Below, piece after piece: positions 9,815 through 20,185 of a DNA stretch of 64,000 nt. A program made the translations under genes and the position numbers. Source of the DNA: Vibrio alfacsensis (GTDB lineage: Bacteria > Pseudomonadota > Gammaproteobacteria > Enterobacterales > Vibrionaceae); the NCBI RefSeq assembly GCF_003544875.1, contig NZ_CP032093.1:2108001-2172000 (forward strand). Reading direction: 5' to 3'. Positions within the stretch are counted from its first letter, which is position 1, and every line of letters starts with the position of its first letter. Under the pieces are notes generated by a model. It was not told the origin of the DNA. It ran no database searches and saw only the letters and a program-made list of their open reading frames with translations.

Positions 9815-10696
9815 TTAGACTTGGGTTCGCCCAAGAGAGATGACCACTCGGCGGTTTTTATCTTTGCCAATTGGAGAGTCATTATCTGCAATTGGGCGAC
9901 GCTTACCGTAGCCTTGAACTTGGATTCGATCTTCTGGCAAACCAAGTGACTCAAAATACGTCCGTAGCGATTCAGCTCTGCGCTCCGACAAACTTTGGCT
10001 TGCGCTTTTACCATCCGTCGAATCGGTATAAGTAGCAACTAATACCAAGTCAATGTCCTGATTATGTCGAACATAATCGGCTATCTGAGCGAGACGCTTT
10101 TTCGAAGCCTTAGTCAGCTGATCGCCTTGACGTTCATAATGAAGAATGGTGAATGCGATGTCTTCAAAACTGTATTTCAACAAATTCGAGATACAATCAC
10201 TAAACGCATTGTATTTGCTTTGAAAAAGCACAGATGACAATGCGACCTCAATCCTTTGATCACGGCTTTGCCAGTCTTGATAACTGAACGTAGGATAACG
10301 CCCTTTCTCTAACTCAGAGAGTATACCCCAAGCAGTCTGCCCACCCACATAGCCATCAAACTGTTTAAAAAATTGGAGGTTAGTTATACGATCTGCATGC
10401 TCGCCTGGACGCCATGGCGGAGGCATAGAAATCAAACTCACGTTGCGCGTTTCTCCCATGGGACGACGCATTTTTAACTCAAAATCCAAGTTAATTTTTT
10501 TACTCGCGCGAGATGAAAATACCGCATCACCGAAATTTGGAATCGGATGAACAAGTTGGCACTCCAAAGGCGTATTCATCACCATTTCCCACTGAGATTG
10601 CTGTGGTGTGGCAACATAACGCTTCCCCATCGAGGCAACACTGCTCACACTGAACAAGGACAACGCAATACCGGTGGTTACTAGCCATCTATTCAT
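9815..10696 (-). CDS. motY: Sodium-type flagellar motor protein MotY
   Basis: Forms, with MotX, the T ring of the Na+-driven polar flagellar motor and helps recruit the PomA/PomB stators in the periplasm. The protein (293 residues) starts [19 protein letters not shown], a signal peptide, and the chosen start gives the length of V. alginolyticus MotY. The C-terminal OmpA-like peptidoglycan-binding domain contains [14 protein letters not shown] and [12 protein letters not shown]. Near identity over long stretches to V. alginolyticus MotY (from memory) anchors the genus assignment. It stands alone on the minus strand. Confidence 0.96.
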   Translation of the reverse strand: MNRWLVTTGIALSLFSVSSVASMGKRYVATPQQSQWEMVMNTPLECQLVHPIPNFGDAVFSSRASKKINLDFELKMRRPMGETRNVSLISMPPPWRPGEHADRITNLQFFKQFDGYVGGQTAWGILSELEKGRYPTFSYQDWQSRDQRIEVALSSVLFQSKYNAFSDCISNLLKYSFEDIAFTILHYERQGDQLTKASKKRLAQIADYVRHNQDIDLVLVATYTDSTDGKSASQSLSERRAESLRTYFESLGLPEDRIQVQGYGKRRPIADNDSPIGKDKNRRVVISLGRTQV

Positions 10697-11167
10697 CTGG
10701 GTACAATCTCTCACGGCAGTCAATTGCCGCTTCGTTGAATCAATTAAAAACGAAACTATCTATGCAAAAACAATGCAAAAATCTCGCCAATATCGAGCTT
10801 TTGTCACCATGTCATGCCTATCTTAAGCACCTATTAAAAATAGCGTTACCCTTTATGTTCTCTAACTCAAACATCCACCCCAAGCCAATTTTCAGACTAT
10901 TTACTTAAGTAACAACGAGTTAAATAAATGCATAAAGAGAAATACCGCCAAGTTATTTTATGCGCTGTACGGTTTTACGCCGTTCTAGCAAGTAAATAAA
11001 GCGATAAATAACATCACGCGAATAGTGGATGATCTCAACCACAGTTTTTGGTTATAAATCTGCGGCAGGATACGTAAAACAGAATTTTACATTTATCCAA
11101 AATTGCGGTTTTTCTCATCGATATAATCTGCAATAATGCAATGTTCGTCACACTAAAATAAACCAAC
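10697..11167. other. Divergent intergenic region motY / rnt
   Basis: About 470 AT-rich bases that must hold both promoters. A TATAAT hexamer lies at 11122-11127 ahead of rnt, but without a well-spaced -35. I could not identify a convincing sigma-28 site for motY. No gene or RNA is recognised. Confidence 0.5.
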
Positions 11168-11813
11168 ATGACTATAGAAAATGAAGCTCTAACCTTGAAA
11201 AAACGCTTTCGTGGTTATTTCCCAGTGGTAGTTGACGTTGAGACCGCAGGTTTCAATGCGCAAACTGATGCACTTTTGGAAATCTGTGCCGTAACCTTAT
11301 CGATGGATGAAAACGGCGATCTGCATCCGGCTTCCACCATTCATTTTCATATCGAGCCTTTCAGAAGGGGCCAATTTAGAGAAAGAAGCTTTGGATTTTA
11401 TCGGTATTCGAGATCCGTTTAGCCCTTTACGTGGCGCAGTTTCTGAGCAAGAAGCACTAAAAGAAATTTATAAGCTTATTCGTAAAGAGCAAAAAGCAGA
11501 AGACTGCTCTCGTGCGATTATGGTTGCACACAATGCAGCATTCGATCTAAGTTTTGTAAATGCAGCCAATGAGCGCTGTAAGCTGAAAAGAGTCCCTTTT
11601 CATCCTTTTGCCACTTTTGACACCGCGACATTAAGTGGACTTGCCTATGGACAAACCGTACTGGCCAAGGCATGTAAAACTGCTGGGATGGAGTTCGACA
11701 ATCGTGAAGCACATTCAGCGCTTTACGATACACAAAAAACTGCAGAGCTATTCTGTGGCATCGTCAACAAATGGAAGGCCCTAGGCGGTTGGCCGCTTGT
11801 CGACGAAGAATAA
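11168..11813 (+). CDS. rnt: Ribonuclease T, frameshifted in this sequence
   Basis: DEDD-family 3'-5' exoribonuclease that trims tRNA and other stable RNA 3' ends. The N-terminal part (84 codons from 11168) contains the [16 protein letters not shown] exonuclease motif. The remainder, in another frame to 11813, contains [10 protein letters not shown] and AHSALYDTQ. The break is one extra A at 11363: removing it gives [16 protein letters not shown], exactly the family sequence. The base is not in a homopolymer, unlike the other breaks in the window, so this could be a real mutation or a read error. The next gene starts 28 bp downstream, probably in one operon. Confidence 0.9.
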
Positions 11814-11841
11814 TAAATAAACACAACATATTGGGAATAGT

Positions 11842-13167
11842 ATGAACCCTGTCGTTATATCTGTGTGCGTCATGCTTGTATTAGCATTGATGCGCGTAAA
11901 CGTGGTGGTTGCCCTCACGTTTAGTGCCATCGTTGGTGGCCTTGTTGCCGGCATGAGCCTCGGAGACACCGTCTCTGCATTTGAAAGTGGCCTTGGTGGC
12001 GGTGCAACTATTGCGCTGAGTTACGCAATGCTTGGCACATTCGCCGTCGCAATTTCAAGATCGGGGATCACTGACTTACTTGCTAAAAGCGTTATCAAAC
12101 GTTTAAATGGTAAAGACAGCGCTGCTTCTACAACAGGCCTAAAGTACGCCGTACTTATCGCTCTTGTTCTTGTCACCATGTCTTCTCAGAACGTTATCCC
12201 TGTCCATATTGCGTTCATTCCAATTTTAATTCCGCCTCTACTTGGTGTATTTGCGAAACTGAAACTTGACCGCCGTTTGGTTGCGTGTGTCCTGACTTTT
12301 GGTTTGATCACGCCATACATGGTTCTACCGATCGGTTTTGGTGGTATTTTCCTCAACAATATTCTATTAAAGAACCTACATGACAACGGTTTGAGTGATG
12401 TTGTCGCGAGCCAAGTCCCAACAGCTATGCTATTGCCTGGCGCGGGCATGGTCTTTGGTCTTCTCATCGCTATTTTTGTCAGCTACCGTAAACCGCGTGA
12501 GTACAAAGAAACGGAACTAACCGTTGTTCATGAGTCAGGTGAAAAACTCAATAAGAAGCACATTTTTGTCGCTGTTCTGGGTATTATTGCCGCACTCAGC
12601 GTGCAACTTTACACTGGCTCAATGATCATTGGGGCGCTCGCTGGTTTCATGGTGTTTACATTCGGTGGTGTTATAGCATGGAAAGAAACCCATGACGTTT
12701 TCACTAAAGGTGTGCACATGATGGCAATGATCGGTTTCATCATGATCGCAGCGGCAGGCTTTGCAGCAGTAATGAAACAAACGGGTGGCGTAGAAACACT
12801 GGTTCAGTCACTTTCGACCAGTATTGGTGATAACAAACCTCTCGCAGCCTTGCTTATGCTCGTTGTCGGCCTATTAGTTACAATGGGTATTGGTTCGTCA
12901 TTCTCGACTATCCCAATCCTAGCAACGATTTACGTTCCACTCGCGCTGGCATTTGGCTTTTCGCCAATGGCAACCATCGCACTCGTTGGTACAGCAGCCG
13001 CTCTAGGTGATGCCGGCTCTCCAGCGTCTGACTCAACACTAGGTCCAACATCAGGTCTAAACGCAGACGGACAGCACGAGCACATTTGGGAAACCGTTGT
13101 TCCAACATTTATCCACTACAACATTCCACTGATCATCTTCGGTTGGATTGCTGCGATGGTACTTTAA
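11842..13167 (+). CDS. Na+/H+ antiporter family protein
   Basis: A 441-residue integral membrane protein with about eleven to twelve hydrophobic segments. The sequence resembles the NhaC-like antiporter family seen in Vibrio and Haemophilus, with the conserved region [23 protein letters not shown] near the C-terminus. The predicted role is exchange of Na+ (or an organic substrate) for H+ at the inner membrane. Substrate cannot be deduced from sequence. It is close behind rnt and ends at a bidirectional terminator. Confidence 0.85.
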   Translation: MNPVVISVCVMLVLALMRVNVVVALTFSAIVGGLVAGMSLGDTVSAFESGLGGGATIALSYAMLGTFAVAISRSGITDLLAKSVIKRLNGKDSAASTTGLKYAVLIALVLVTMSSQNVIPVHIAFIPILIPPLLGVFAKLKLDRRLVACVLTFGLITPYMVLPIGFGGIFLNNILLKNLHDNGLSDVVASQVPTAMLLPGAGMVFGLLIAIFVSYRKPREYKETELTVVHESGEKLNKKHIFVAVLGIIAALSVQLYTGSMIIGALAGFMVFTFGGVIAWKETHDVFTKGVHMMAMIGFIMIAAAGFAAVMKQTGGVETLVQSLSTSIGDNKPLAALLMLVVGLLVTMGIGSSFSTIPILATIYVPLALAFGFSPMATIALVGTAAALGDAGSPASDSTLGPTSGLNADGQHEHIWETVVPTFIHYNIPLIIFGWIAAMVL

Positions 13168-13228
13168 TCTTCTGTTCATAATGATTAAAACGAACCAAAA
13201 GCCAAAACGGTAAAATGGACTGCTACGA

Positions 13229-13256
13229 AAAAGCCGCTCGATTGAGCGGCTTTTAG
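13229..13256. terminator. Bidirectional terminator
   Basis: AAGCCGCTC GATT GAGCGGCTT with A and T tails, between two convergent genes. Confidence 0.88.
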
Positions 13257-13286
13257 TGATTTACATCGTAACGAATAAAGCCAAGC

Positions 13287-13916
13287 TTATTGCGTAGGCA
13301 TATTCTCAATGATGCGCTCTCGAATAAGCTTAAGTGTCGCTTCTGTCGACAAGTAATCCACTTCAATAGGGAAATAAGCATCATCAATTTGTAGAACCAG
13401 ACTCGGGTAAGCATTCACGCCCAAACCTTTCGCTAAGCTCAATTGATCTTCAAAAACACCCTCTAGTAACGCGCCATCCATGTCGTTCTTAAACTGTTGA
13501 ACGTTTAATCCGATCTCTTTTGCTAACTGCAAATGGGTCGCTTCTTCGTGAGGTGGCATAGCGCGCAGATAGTACGCGTGCTGAATCGCTTCTAGCATCT
13601 GCTCGTAAGAATCTTGAAAACCTGCTGCGATAACCGCTCGACAGGCTTGGTACGTACTGCGCACCGGAGTACATAGCGTCCAAAAGTCGTAGTTAAATTT
13701 GGTACCAAGTTGTGCTTCGATTTGTTTCCAAATTTGCTCAATTTTCTGCTGCATTTCTGGTGGCATTGGCAGATTAGTATCTGGCGCAAGCCCACCCACC
13801 ACATACTCGAACTGAATCACCCCTGGTAGCTGCTGTTTTAATTTGTCAATGGTTGGTTTGTAACCCCAACACCAACTGCACATAGGGTCATGTACGTAGT
13901 AAAGCTTTATGTTCAT
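13287..13916 (-). CDS. DsbA-family thioredoxin-fold protein
   Basis: A 209-residue protein with a thioredoxin-like CxxC at the start (DPMCSWCWGYKP) followed by a helical DsbA-type insertion. It lacks a signal peptide, so it is probably cytoplasmic and related to the FrnE/2-hydroxychromene-isomerase-type DsbA relatives. It also contains a conserved cis-Pro region (GVNAYPSLVL). The likely function is thiol-disulfide exchange. It lies downstream of grxD, separated by a terminator. Confidence 0.85.
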   Translation of the reverse strand: MNIKLYYVHDPMCSWCWGYKPTIDKLKQQLPGVIQFEYVVGGLAPDTNLPMPPEMQQKIEQIWKQIEAQLGTKFNYDFWTLCTPVRSTYQACRAVIAAGFQDSYEQMLEAIQHAYYLRAMPPHEEATHLQLAKEIGLNVQQFKNDMDGALLEGVFEDQLSLAKGLGVNAYPSLVLQIDDAYFPIEVDYLSTEATLKLIRERIIENMPTQ

Positions 13917-13936
13917 TCCACTAACCTAAAAAAGAA

Positions 13937-13959
13937 AAAGGAGCCAATGCGGCTCCTTT
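13937..13959 (-). terminator. Terminator after grxD
   Basis: Stem AAAGGAGCC / GGCTCCTTT with loop AATGC; on the minus strand it is followed by a T-rich run. Confidence 0.8.
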
Positions 13960-13991
13960 ATATTCTATCGCCAAATGTGAGTATTTACGAA

Positions 13992-14327
13992 TTACTCAGC
14001 GTCACCTTCAACGCGCGCAGCCGCTTCTTTGATAAGAGGCTGAAGTTCACCTTTTTGGAACATTTCCAAAATGATGTCACAACCACCAATCAACTCACCT
14101 TCAACCCATAGTTGTGGGAATGTTGGCCATTGAGCGTATTTTGGTAGCTCAGCACGGATGTCTGGGTTTTGTAGAATGTCTACGTAAGCGAACTTCTCAC
14201 CGCAAGCCATTAATGCTTGTGCTGCTTGAGAAGAGAAACCACAGCTAGGCAGTTTCGGTGATCCTTTCATGTACAGCAGGATTGAGTTTTCAGAAATCTG
14301 CTGTTTGATTTTATCGATAGTTTCCAT
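13992..14327 (-). CDS. grxD: Monothiol glutaredoxin Grx4
   Basis: CGFS-type monothiol glutaredoxin that binds and transfers 2Fe-2S clusters, usually with a BolA partner. The active site is KLPSCGFSSQA, and the glutathione-binding segments WPTFPQLWV and GGCDIILEM are present. I chose the ATG at 14327 (METIDKIKQQI) because GAGG sits 7-10 bases upstream and the length (111) aligns with E. coli GrxD. An in-frame ATG five codons upstream is also possible. It is divergent from sodB, as in other Vibrio. Confidence 0.94.
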   Translation of the reverse strand: METIDKIKQQISENSILLYMKGSPKLPSCGFSSQAAQALMACGEKFAYVDILQNPDIRAELPKYAQWPTFPQLWVEGELIGGCDIILEMFQKGELQPLIKEAAARVEGDAE

Positions 14328-14567
14328 CGCTTCCTCATTCATGGATGTGAACTTTAATTATTGCCACATTCTACTCAATAAATGCAGAATAAAACCATAT
14401 AATTGATGCGGCTTTTACTTTCCGATCCCAAAATATTTTCATATCGGGGTTTTAATAAAGTAAAACTTGCTAAAATACTTTTCAAGTCAGTCGTAACGAC
14501 TACATATAAATAAAATCATTGGAAGCAATAGAAAGGTAACCCTTTCATATCTATGGAGAATCGAGCA

Positions 14568-15152
14568 ATGGCATTTGAACTACCAGCTCTTCCTTACGCG
14601 AAAGACGCACTAGAACCACACATCTCAGCAGAAACTCTAGATTTCCACCACGGTAAGCACCACAACACTTACGTTGTTAAGCTAAACGGTCTGATCCCTG
14701 GTACTGAGTTCGAAGGCAAAACGCTAGAAGAAATCATCAAAACTTCAACTGGTGGCGTGTTCAACAACGCAGCTCAAATCTGGAACCACACGTTCTACTG
14801 GCACTGTCTTGCACCAAATGCCGGCGGTGAGCCAACTGGCGCAGTTGCTGAAGCAATCAATACTGCGTTCGGTTCTTTCGAAGAATTCAAAGCGAAGTTC
14901 ACAGACGCAGCAATCAACAACTTCGGTTCTTCATGGACTTGGCTAGTTAAGAAAGCTGACGGTTCTCTAGAAATCGTGAACACTTCTAACGCAGCGACAC
15001 CACTAACAGAAGAAGGTACTACTCCACTTCTAACGGTTGACCTATGGGAACACGCTTACTACATCGACTACCGCAACGTACGTCCTGATTACATGAACGG
15101 CTTCTGGGCGCTTGTAAACTGGGATTTCGTAGCTGAGAACCTAGCGAAGTAA
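14568..15152 (+). CDS. sodB: Iron superoxide dismutase
   Basis: Cytoplasmic Fe-SOD that dismutates superoxide to H2O2 and oxygen. It has 194 residues beginning [24 protein letters not shown] precedes this ATG, which is preferred over one five codons upstream. Metal ligands are His27, the His in WNHTFYW, and Asp/His in [12 protein letters not shown]. The signature favours the Fe form ([14 protein letters not shown]). Strong codon bias (CTA Leu, TCT Ser, GTA Val) suggests high expression. In related species sodB mRNA is a target of the Fur-controlled sRNA RyhB. Confidence 0.96.
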   Translation: MAFELPALPYAKDALEPHISAETLDFHHGKHHNTYVVKLNGLIPGTEFEGKTLEEIIKTSTGGVFNNAAQIWNHTFYWHCLAPNAGGEPTGAVAEAINTAFGSFEEFKAKFTDAAINNFGSSWTWLVKKADGSLEIVNTSNAATPLTEEGTTPLLTVDLWEHAYYIDYRNVRPDYMNGFWALVNWDFVAENLAK

Positions 15153-15185
15153 TTTACTTCCCCCAAGTTCAATTTAGTCTGATTC

Positions 15186-15215
15186 AAAAGCTCGTGATTT
15201 CACGAGCTTTTTTGT
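15186..15215 (+). terminator. Terminator after sodB
   Basis: AAAAGCTCGTG / CACGAGCTTTT stem with T-run, 34 bp after the stop. Confidence 0.88.
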
Positions 15216-15295
15216 TTCTGATTCATCTCTCTTAAAGAATTAACTCTAAAGTTATCCCTCTTTATGCCGTTATAGAAGCATCAACGAGGAACATC

Positions 15296-15799
15296 ATGCA
15301 AATTCATACTTTAGACAAAGCGGCAATCATCAACGAGCTTCAGTTCGGCAATGGTATCAATCATGCTGTACATGATGGTCGTCGTGCCGATTTTGCTCTA
15401 ATTATGTCCATGTTTTCTAATGACGTGCGCGATGTCGTTCCAGTCGAAGAAGTCCAAGAAACAAAAACAAGCGATGATATTCTTCGCCACCAGTTTGGTT
15501 TGTCTCAGCCGCAAGTACTGCGTTCAGACAGCAGCAGTTACGACATCGCTGCAGAGCAAGCAAAACAGTTCCATTGTGCAGGGCTACCATCAGCAAAACT
15601 CAGTCACTACTTAAAACCCGATGCCCTAACCTACATGCCTCAGGACACGTTTGATCTGCCCGAAGAGGTTTACCATAACCTATCAGGCCATGAACGACGT
15701 AGCTTAGGTGAGCGCAATAAAAATTTGATCCCCGAAGCTGGCCTCTATAACCAGTTAGTCACCGCACAACGCCAATATCAAATTCAAGTACAAGCGTAG
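15296..15799 (+). CDS. Conserved Vibrio protein of unknown function
   Basis: A 167-residue soluble protein beginning MQIHTLDKAAIINELQFGNG; ACGAGGAA precedes the ATG. I do not recognise a domain. The sequence has a polar, His/Arg/Asp-rich N-terminus (INHAVHDGRRADFALIMSMF) and a Gln-rich C-terminus. There is no signal peptide or membrane helix. It sits alone between sodB and an SDR-like gene on the same strand, with normal Vibrio codon use. Confidence 0.75.
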   Translation: MQIHTLDKAAIINELQFGNGINHAVHDGRRADFALIMSMFSNDVRDVVPVEEVQETKTSDDILRHQFGLSQPQVLRSDSSSYDIAAEQAKQFHCAGLPSAKLSHYLKPDALTYMPQDTFDLPEEVYHNLSGHERRSLGERNKNLIPEAGLYNQLVTAQRQYQIQVQA

Positions 15800-15992
15800 T
15801 AACTAAACTTTCGTGATATAAATTACATTTCAAGCACGTAAGAAATGTGACTCATTGCCAATTCCTAGACATTACCTACCATTGACCAAGCGTTGTTTGA
15901 ACGCATTCACACAGAAGCTCTAAATTTTCATCCATGCTGTTAGCTTGACCCTTTCTTGTATTGTTTACAAATACACATACAGTGAAGTTGCT

Positions 15993-16682
15993 ATGGATAT
16001 AAAAAACTCAGTCATCCTCATTACCTCCGCAGGCTCCCTGCTCGGCAGAACTTGCTCCAGTCACTTTGCCCACCTTGGCGCTACGGTCATATTGTGCGAT
16101 GAAGATAAAAATGAGCTAGATACGACCTATCAACAGATCCGTGTTTTTTCAGACAAGGTGTATGAGATAAATGTTTGTCGTTCCAATACCACATCCATTA
16201 ACTTGCTCTTTGACCAAATCGAGTCTCTACTTGGGACAACACCAGATGTGATCGTGAATTGTTGGACTTGCTCTCCCATGCCTAGCCTGATGGCACCTGA
16301 ACCAATGAGTTCTTATATCGATCATCTATCCTCAGCCGCTCGTTTTTTATATACCTATGGTCAAGTCAGTGCAGAACGATTTCGCACCAGTAATAAGAAA
16401 GGCGTGATCATTAATGTTATTTCACATGAGGATCATAATAATTTTACTGGCGTAGAGAGCATAGCCGCATTGGTATCTGGCTTTACGGCCAGTTGGGCAA
16501 AAGAGCTAACCCCTTTCAATATTCGTGTCGGGGGAGTGATTCCATCACTTAGCCAAGCAAAAGATATTGAAACATTGGATGAACGCCACTGGGCAGAAAT
16601 ACAAGATGAGTTAGTTAGAAACACGGCGTACATTGTGACTAATGATTATTTCAGTGGAAGAGTGGTGACAGCAGAGGTGTAA
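15993..16682 (+). CDS. Short-chain dehydrogenase-like protein lacking the catalytic pair
   Basis: A 229-residue Rossmann-fold protein of the SDR superfamily. It begins MDIKNSVILITSAGSLLG, where the glycine-rich nucleotide loop is altered from TGxxxGxG. NxSG-type elements recur as VIVNCW and IINVISHE. The active-site YxxxK is missing: the aligned segment is VESIAALVSGFTASWAKEL. It is therefore probably not an active oxidoreductase and may bind nucleotide or act structurally. The ATG at 15993 is preferred; 16 in-frame codons upstream would add an unconserved extension. It is convergent with adhE. Confidence 0.75.
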   Translation: MDIKNSVILITSAGSLLGRTCSSHFAHLGATVILCDEDKNELDTTYQQIRVFSDKVYEINVCRSNTTSINLLFDQIESLLGTTPDVIVNCWTCSPMPSLMAPEPMSSYIDHLSSAARFLYTYGQVSAERFRTSNKKGVIINVISHEDHNNFTGVESIAALVSGFTASWAKELTPFNIRVGGVIPSLSQAKDIETLDERHWAEIQDELVRNTAYIVTNDYFSGRVVTAEV

Positions 16683-16747
16683 TGCCAACGCATTCTTTAC
16701 CCTTATCTAAACCAATGTATAAACCGATTCAAGGCGAGACAAATCAA

Positions 16748-16780
16748 TAAAAAAAGCCCCAACCTTTCGGTTGGGGCTTG
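16748..16780. terminator. Bidirectional terminator, mainly for adhE
   Basis: AAGCCCCAACC TTTC GGTTGGGGCTT stem. On the minus strand a T7 tail follows. Confidence 0.88.
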
Positions 16781-16838
16781 AAGTTTCCCGATTAAGATTT
16801 CGTGCTAGCGAAAACCTTATCTCATGAACAACTCTTAA

Positions 16839-19540
16839 TTACGCGTCAGCTTTTTCTTTTTTTGCTTTTGGCGCAGTTTTCGCTGCTTCTTGGTCTGCTT
16901 TCTTCTTGATTACAGTAGTACCTTCGAAAGTTTCGCCTTCAACGAAGGCTTTACCGTAGTAAGAAGCCATTAGCACTTCTTTCAGCTCAGTGATTAGAGG
17001 GTAACGTGGGTTAGCACCTGTACACTGGTCATCGAACGCTTCAACAGCTAGCTCGTCAAGTTTCGCTACGAAGTCAGCTTCAGAAACACCCGCCGCTTGG
17101 ATAGACATTGGGATATCTAGGTCGCCTTTCAGCTCGTCCAACCATGCTAGTAGACGTTCAATCTTCTGAGCAGTGCGGTCACCTTCTTGGCTTAGGCCTA
17201 GGTGGTCAGCAACTTCAGCGTAACGACGACGTGCTTGTGGACGGTCGTATTGAGAGAACGCAGTTTGTTTAGTTGGGTTGTCGTTCGCGTTGTAACGTAC
17301 AACGTTCGAGATTAGTAGTGCGTTCGCCAAACCGTGAGGTAGGTGGAACTCAGCACCAATCTTGTGCGCCATTGAGTGACAAACACCTAGGAATGCGTTA
17401 GCAAATGCGATACCAGCGATAGTTGCCGCGTTGTGTACTTTCTCACGAGCGATTGGGTCGTTTGCACCGTTCGCGTAGCTTGAAGGTAGGTACTCTTTAA
17501 GCATCTTAAGTGCTTGTAGAGCTTGACCGTCAGAGTACTCGTTCGCAAGAACAGATACGTAAGCTTCTAGAGCGTGAGTTACTGCATCGTAACCACCGAA
17601 TGCTGTTAGAGACTTAGGCATGTTCATTACAAGGTTAGCATCAACGATAGCCATGTTTGGCGTGATTTCGTAGTCCGCTAGTGGGTACTTAGCACCAGTC
17701 TTGTCGTCTGTAACAACAGCGAATGGAGTAACTTCTGAACCAGTACCTGAAGTTGTAGTGATACATACAAGCTCAGCTTTCTTACCCATTTTAGGGAACT
17801 TGTAGATACGTTTACGGATGTCCATAAAGCGCATTGCTAGTTCCGCGAAGTGAGTTTCTGGGTGCTCGTACATTACCCACATGATCTTCGCAGCATCCAT
17901 TGGTGAACCACCACCTAGAGCTAGGATTACGTCAGGTTGGAAGCTCTTCATTGCTTCTGCACCTTTCTCAACAACAGATAGTGTTGGATCCGCTTCTACG
18001 TCGAAGAATGTTTGAACTTCGATGCCTTGCTCTTTAAGCAGTTTAACTACTTCATCAGCGTAACCGTTGTTGAATAGGAAACGGTCAGTTACTAGGAACG
18101 CGCGTTTCTTACCTTCTAGGTCGCTCATTGCGATTGGAAGGCTACCACGACGGAAGTAGATAGACTTAGGTAGTTTGTGCCACAACATGTTTTCAGCTCG
18201 CTTAGCTACAGTTTTCTTGTTGATAAGGTGCTTAGGACCAACGTTTTCAGAGATAGAGTTACCACCCCATGAACCACAACCTAGAGTTAGAGAAGGCGCT
18301 ACGTTGAAGTTGTAAAGGTCACCGATACCACCGTGAGTAGTTGGGATGTTTACAAGGATACGTGCAGTCTTCATCTTGTCACCGAAGTAACGGATACGGT
18401 CTGCGTTAACGTCTTGGTTAGTGTAAAGACCAGATGTGTGACCGATACCACCGATTTCAACCATTGTTACCGCTTGAGCAACTGCGTCTTCGAAGTTGTC
18501 AGCACGGAATAGACCTAGAGTTGGAGATAGTTTCTCGTGAGCGAACTCATCATCGATCGATACTTTACCTAGACCTTCACCTACAAGAACTTTAGTGTCA
18601 GCAGGAACTTTAACGCCAGCCATTTCAGCGATTGCTGGAGCAGGTTGACCTACGATTTTCGCGTTTAGCGCGCCGTCGATAAGAAGTACTTTACGTACTT
18701 TATCTGCGTCAGCTTTAGATAGAACGTGAGCTTTGTGAGAAGCGAAACGCTCTTTCACTTCGTCGTATACTTCGCTAACTACGATTGCAGCTTGCTCAGA
18801 AGCACATACTACGCCGTTATCGAAAGTTTTAGACATTAGGATAGAAGCAACAGCACGTTTGATGTCAGCTGTTTCATCGATAACGACAGGAACGTTACCT
18901 GCACCTACACCGATTGCTGGCTTACCAGAAGAGTAAGCTGCTTTAACCATGCCTGGACCACCAGTAGCAAGGATAAGAGCGATACCGTCATGCTTCATAA
19001 GAGCGTTAGAAAGCTCTACAGATGGTTGGTCAATCCAACCGATGATGTCTTTTGGAGCACCCGCTGCTACTGCTGCATCTAGAACAAGCTTAGCTGCGTC
19101 GTTAGTAGAGTTTTTAGCGCGTGGGTGTGGTGAGAAGATGATACCGTTACGAGTCTTCAGAGAGATTAGAGATTTGAAGATCGCGGTAGAAGTAGGGTTT
19201 GTTGTTGGTACGATACCACAAATAATACCTACAGGTTCTGCGATAGTCATCGTGCCTAGGTTTTCATCTTCTTCAAGGATGCCACACGTTTTTCGTCTTT
19301 GTATTTATTGTAAATAAACTCAGACGCGAAGTGGTTCTTGATTACTTTATCTTCAACAATACCCATACCAGACTCAGCAACCGCTTGTTGTGCTAGCGGG
19401 ATACGAGCGTGGTTAGCTGCTAGAGATGCTGCACGGAAAATTGCATCCACTTTCTCTTGAGAGAACGTAGCAAATTCTTCTTGAGCCGCTTTAACGCGAG
19501 CTACTAGAGCATCTAGTTCAGCCAAATTAGTTACAGGCAT
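16839..19540 (-). CDS. adhE: Bifunctional acetaldehyde-CoA/alcohol dehydrogenase, frameshifted in this sequence
   Basis: Fermentative enzyme that reduces acetyl-CoA to acetaldehyde and then ethanol, regenerating NAD+; it forms filaments (spirosomes). The N-terminal aldehyde dehydrogenase half has the active cysteine in DNGVVCASEQ. The C-terminal iron-dependent alcohol dehydrogenase half has GGGSPMDAAKIMW and the His-rich metal site FLGVCHSMAHKIGAEFHLPHG. The expected length is about 900 residues. The first 89 codons (from 19540) and the rest are in different frames because an A-run is one base short (T5 on the plus strand at 19289-19293). Restoring one base gives KDEKTCGILEEDENLGTM. TAGGAG precedes the start. 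Highly biased codons indicate strong expression. Confidence 0.94.
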
Positions 19541-20185
19541 AGGAATCTCCTAAAATTAACAAATATTAAAAACTTTTAGTAAGGCTATTGTGTTTCGTTT
19601 TTACTGTTCATCAGTGACTTAACAAACAACCGTCTTAGTAAATTGCTTTCAGGACTGAGTATAATATTTCAGAGTGTGAAAAATTGACTTGGATCACTTC
19701 TCTCTCGAAATACCTCAAAAGTAGTGGTTTACCACAATAAAGCAACCTAAATAACTGATAAATAAGAAAATAAAACCAAGCAACTTCAGTACAAAAACAG
19801 CATACAGATTTAAAACTTTAAGAAACAACAATAATGTGTAAAAGTTTCATTTTTAGCCAACAAAATTACATGTAGAGCCAAATTTTGTGCTACTGAGAGT
19901 ATATCCATTTCGACTTATCTCTCTACAAACCCACTTTTTTCTCAAAATGTGCGAATGTTAACGTTTGTGCAAATCAGTATACTACCTCACTCCACTCTCT
20001 CATTCAGTTTCTACGTAACAAATCGTTTCCATGTAGCATACATTTCATTTAACAATTAGTTTTTCTCACAAATAGAGGGCAAATACGTTAGTTTTTCATT
20101 TCTTCCTGCCGCCGTTTTGCCTTACATTACCGCCTAAAATTACCTCCTCTCTTTTCACTACGGTGAACATTTACGAGTAAACAAC
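19541..20185. other. Divergent regulatory region adhE / ychE
   Basis: About 645 bp, AT-rich and without a gene, consistent with the long leader typical of adhE. It contains a 12-bp palindrome GTGGTTTACCAC (19724-19735) and an FNR/CRP-like site at 19684-19697. Nothing else can be assigned. Confidence 0.5.
19684..19697. promoter_or_regulatory. Possible FNR- or CRP-type site upstream of adhE
   Basis: TTGACTTGGATCAC matches the FNR consensus TTGATnnnnATCAA at 8 of 10 positions and could also be a weak CRP site. Anaerobic control of adhE would make sense, but the match is imperfect. Confidence 0.3.

Noticed and set aside
11355..11400. Programmed frameshift in rnt
   Set aside because: No slippery heptamer or downstream structure; RNase T is made in one frame in relatives.
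18949..19317. Plus-strand open frame opposite adhE
   Set aside because: Antisense to a highly codon-biased gene; no start signal or homology.
16839..19540. adhE as two separate genes (aldehyde dehydrogenase fragment and the rest)
   Set aside because: The small N-terminal piece joins seamlessly to the rest on adding one base; AdhE is always a single fusion protein.
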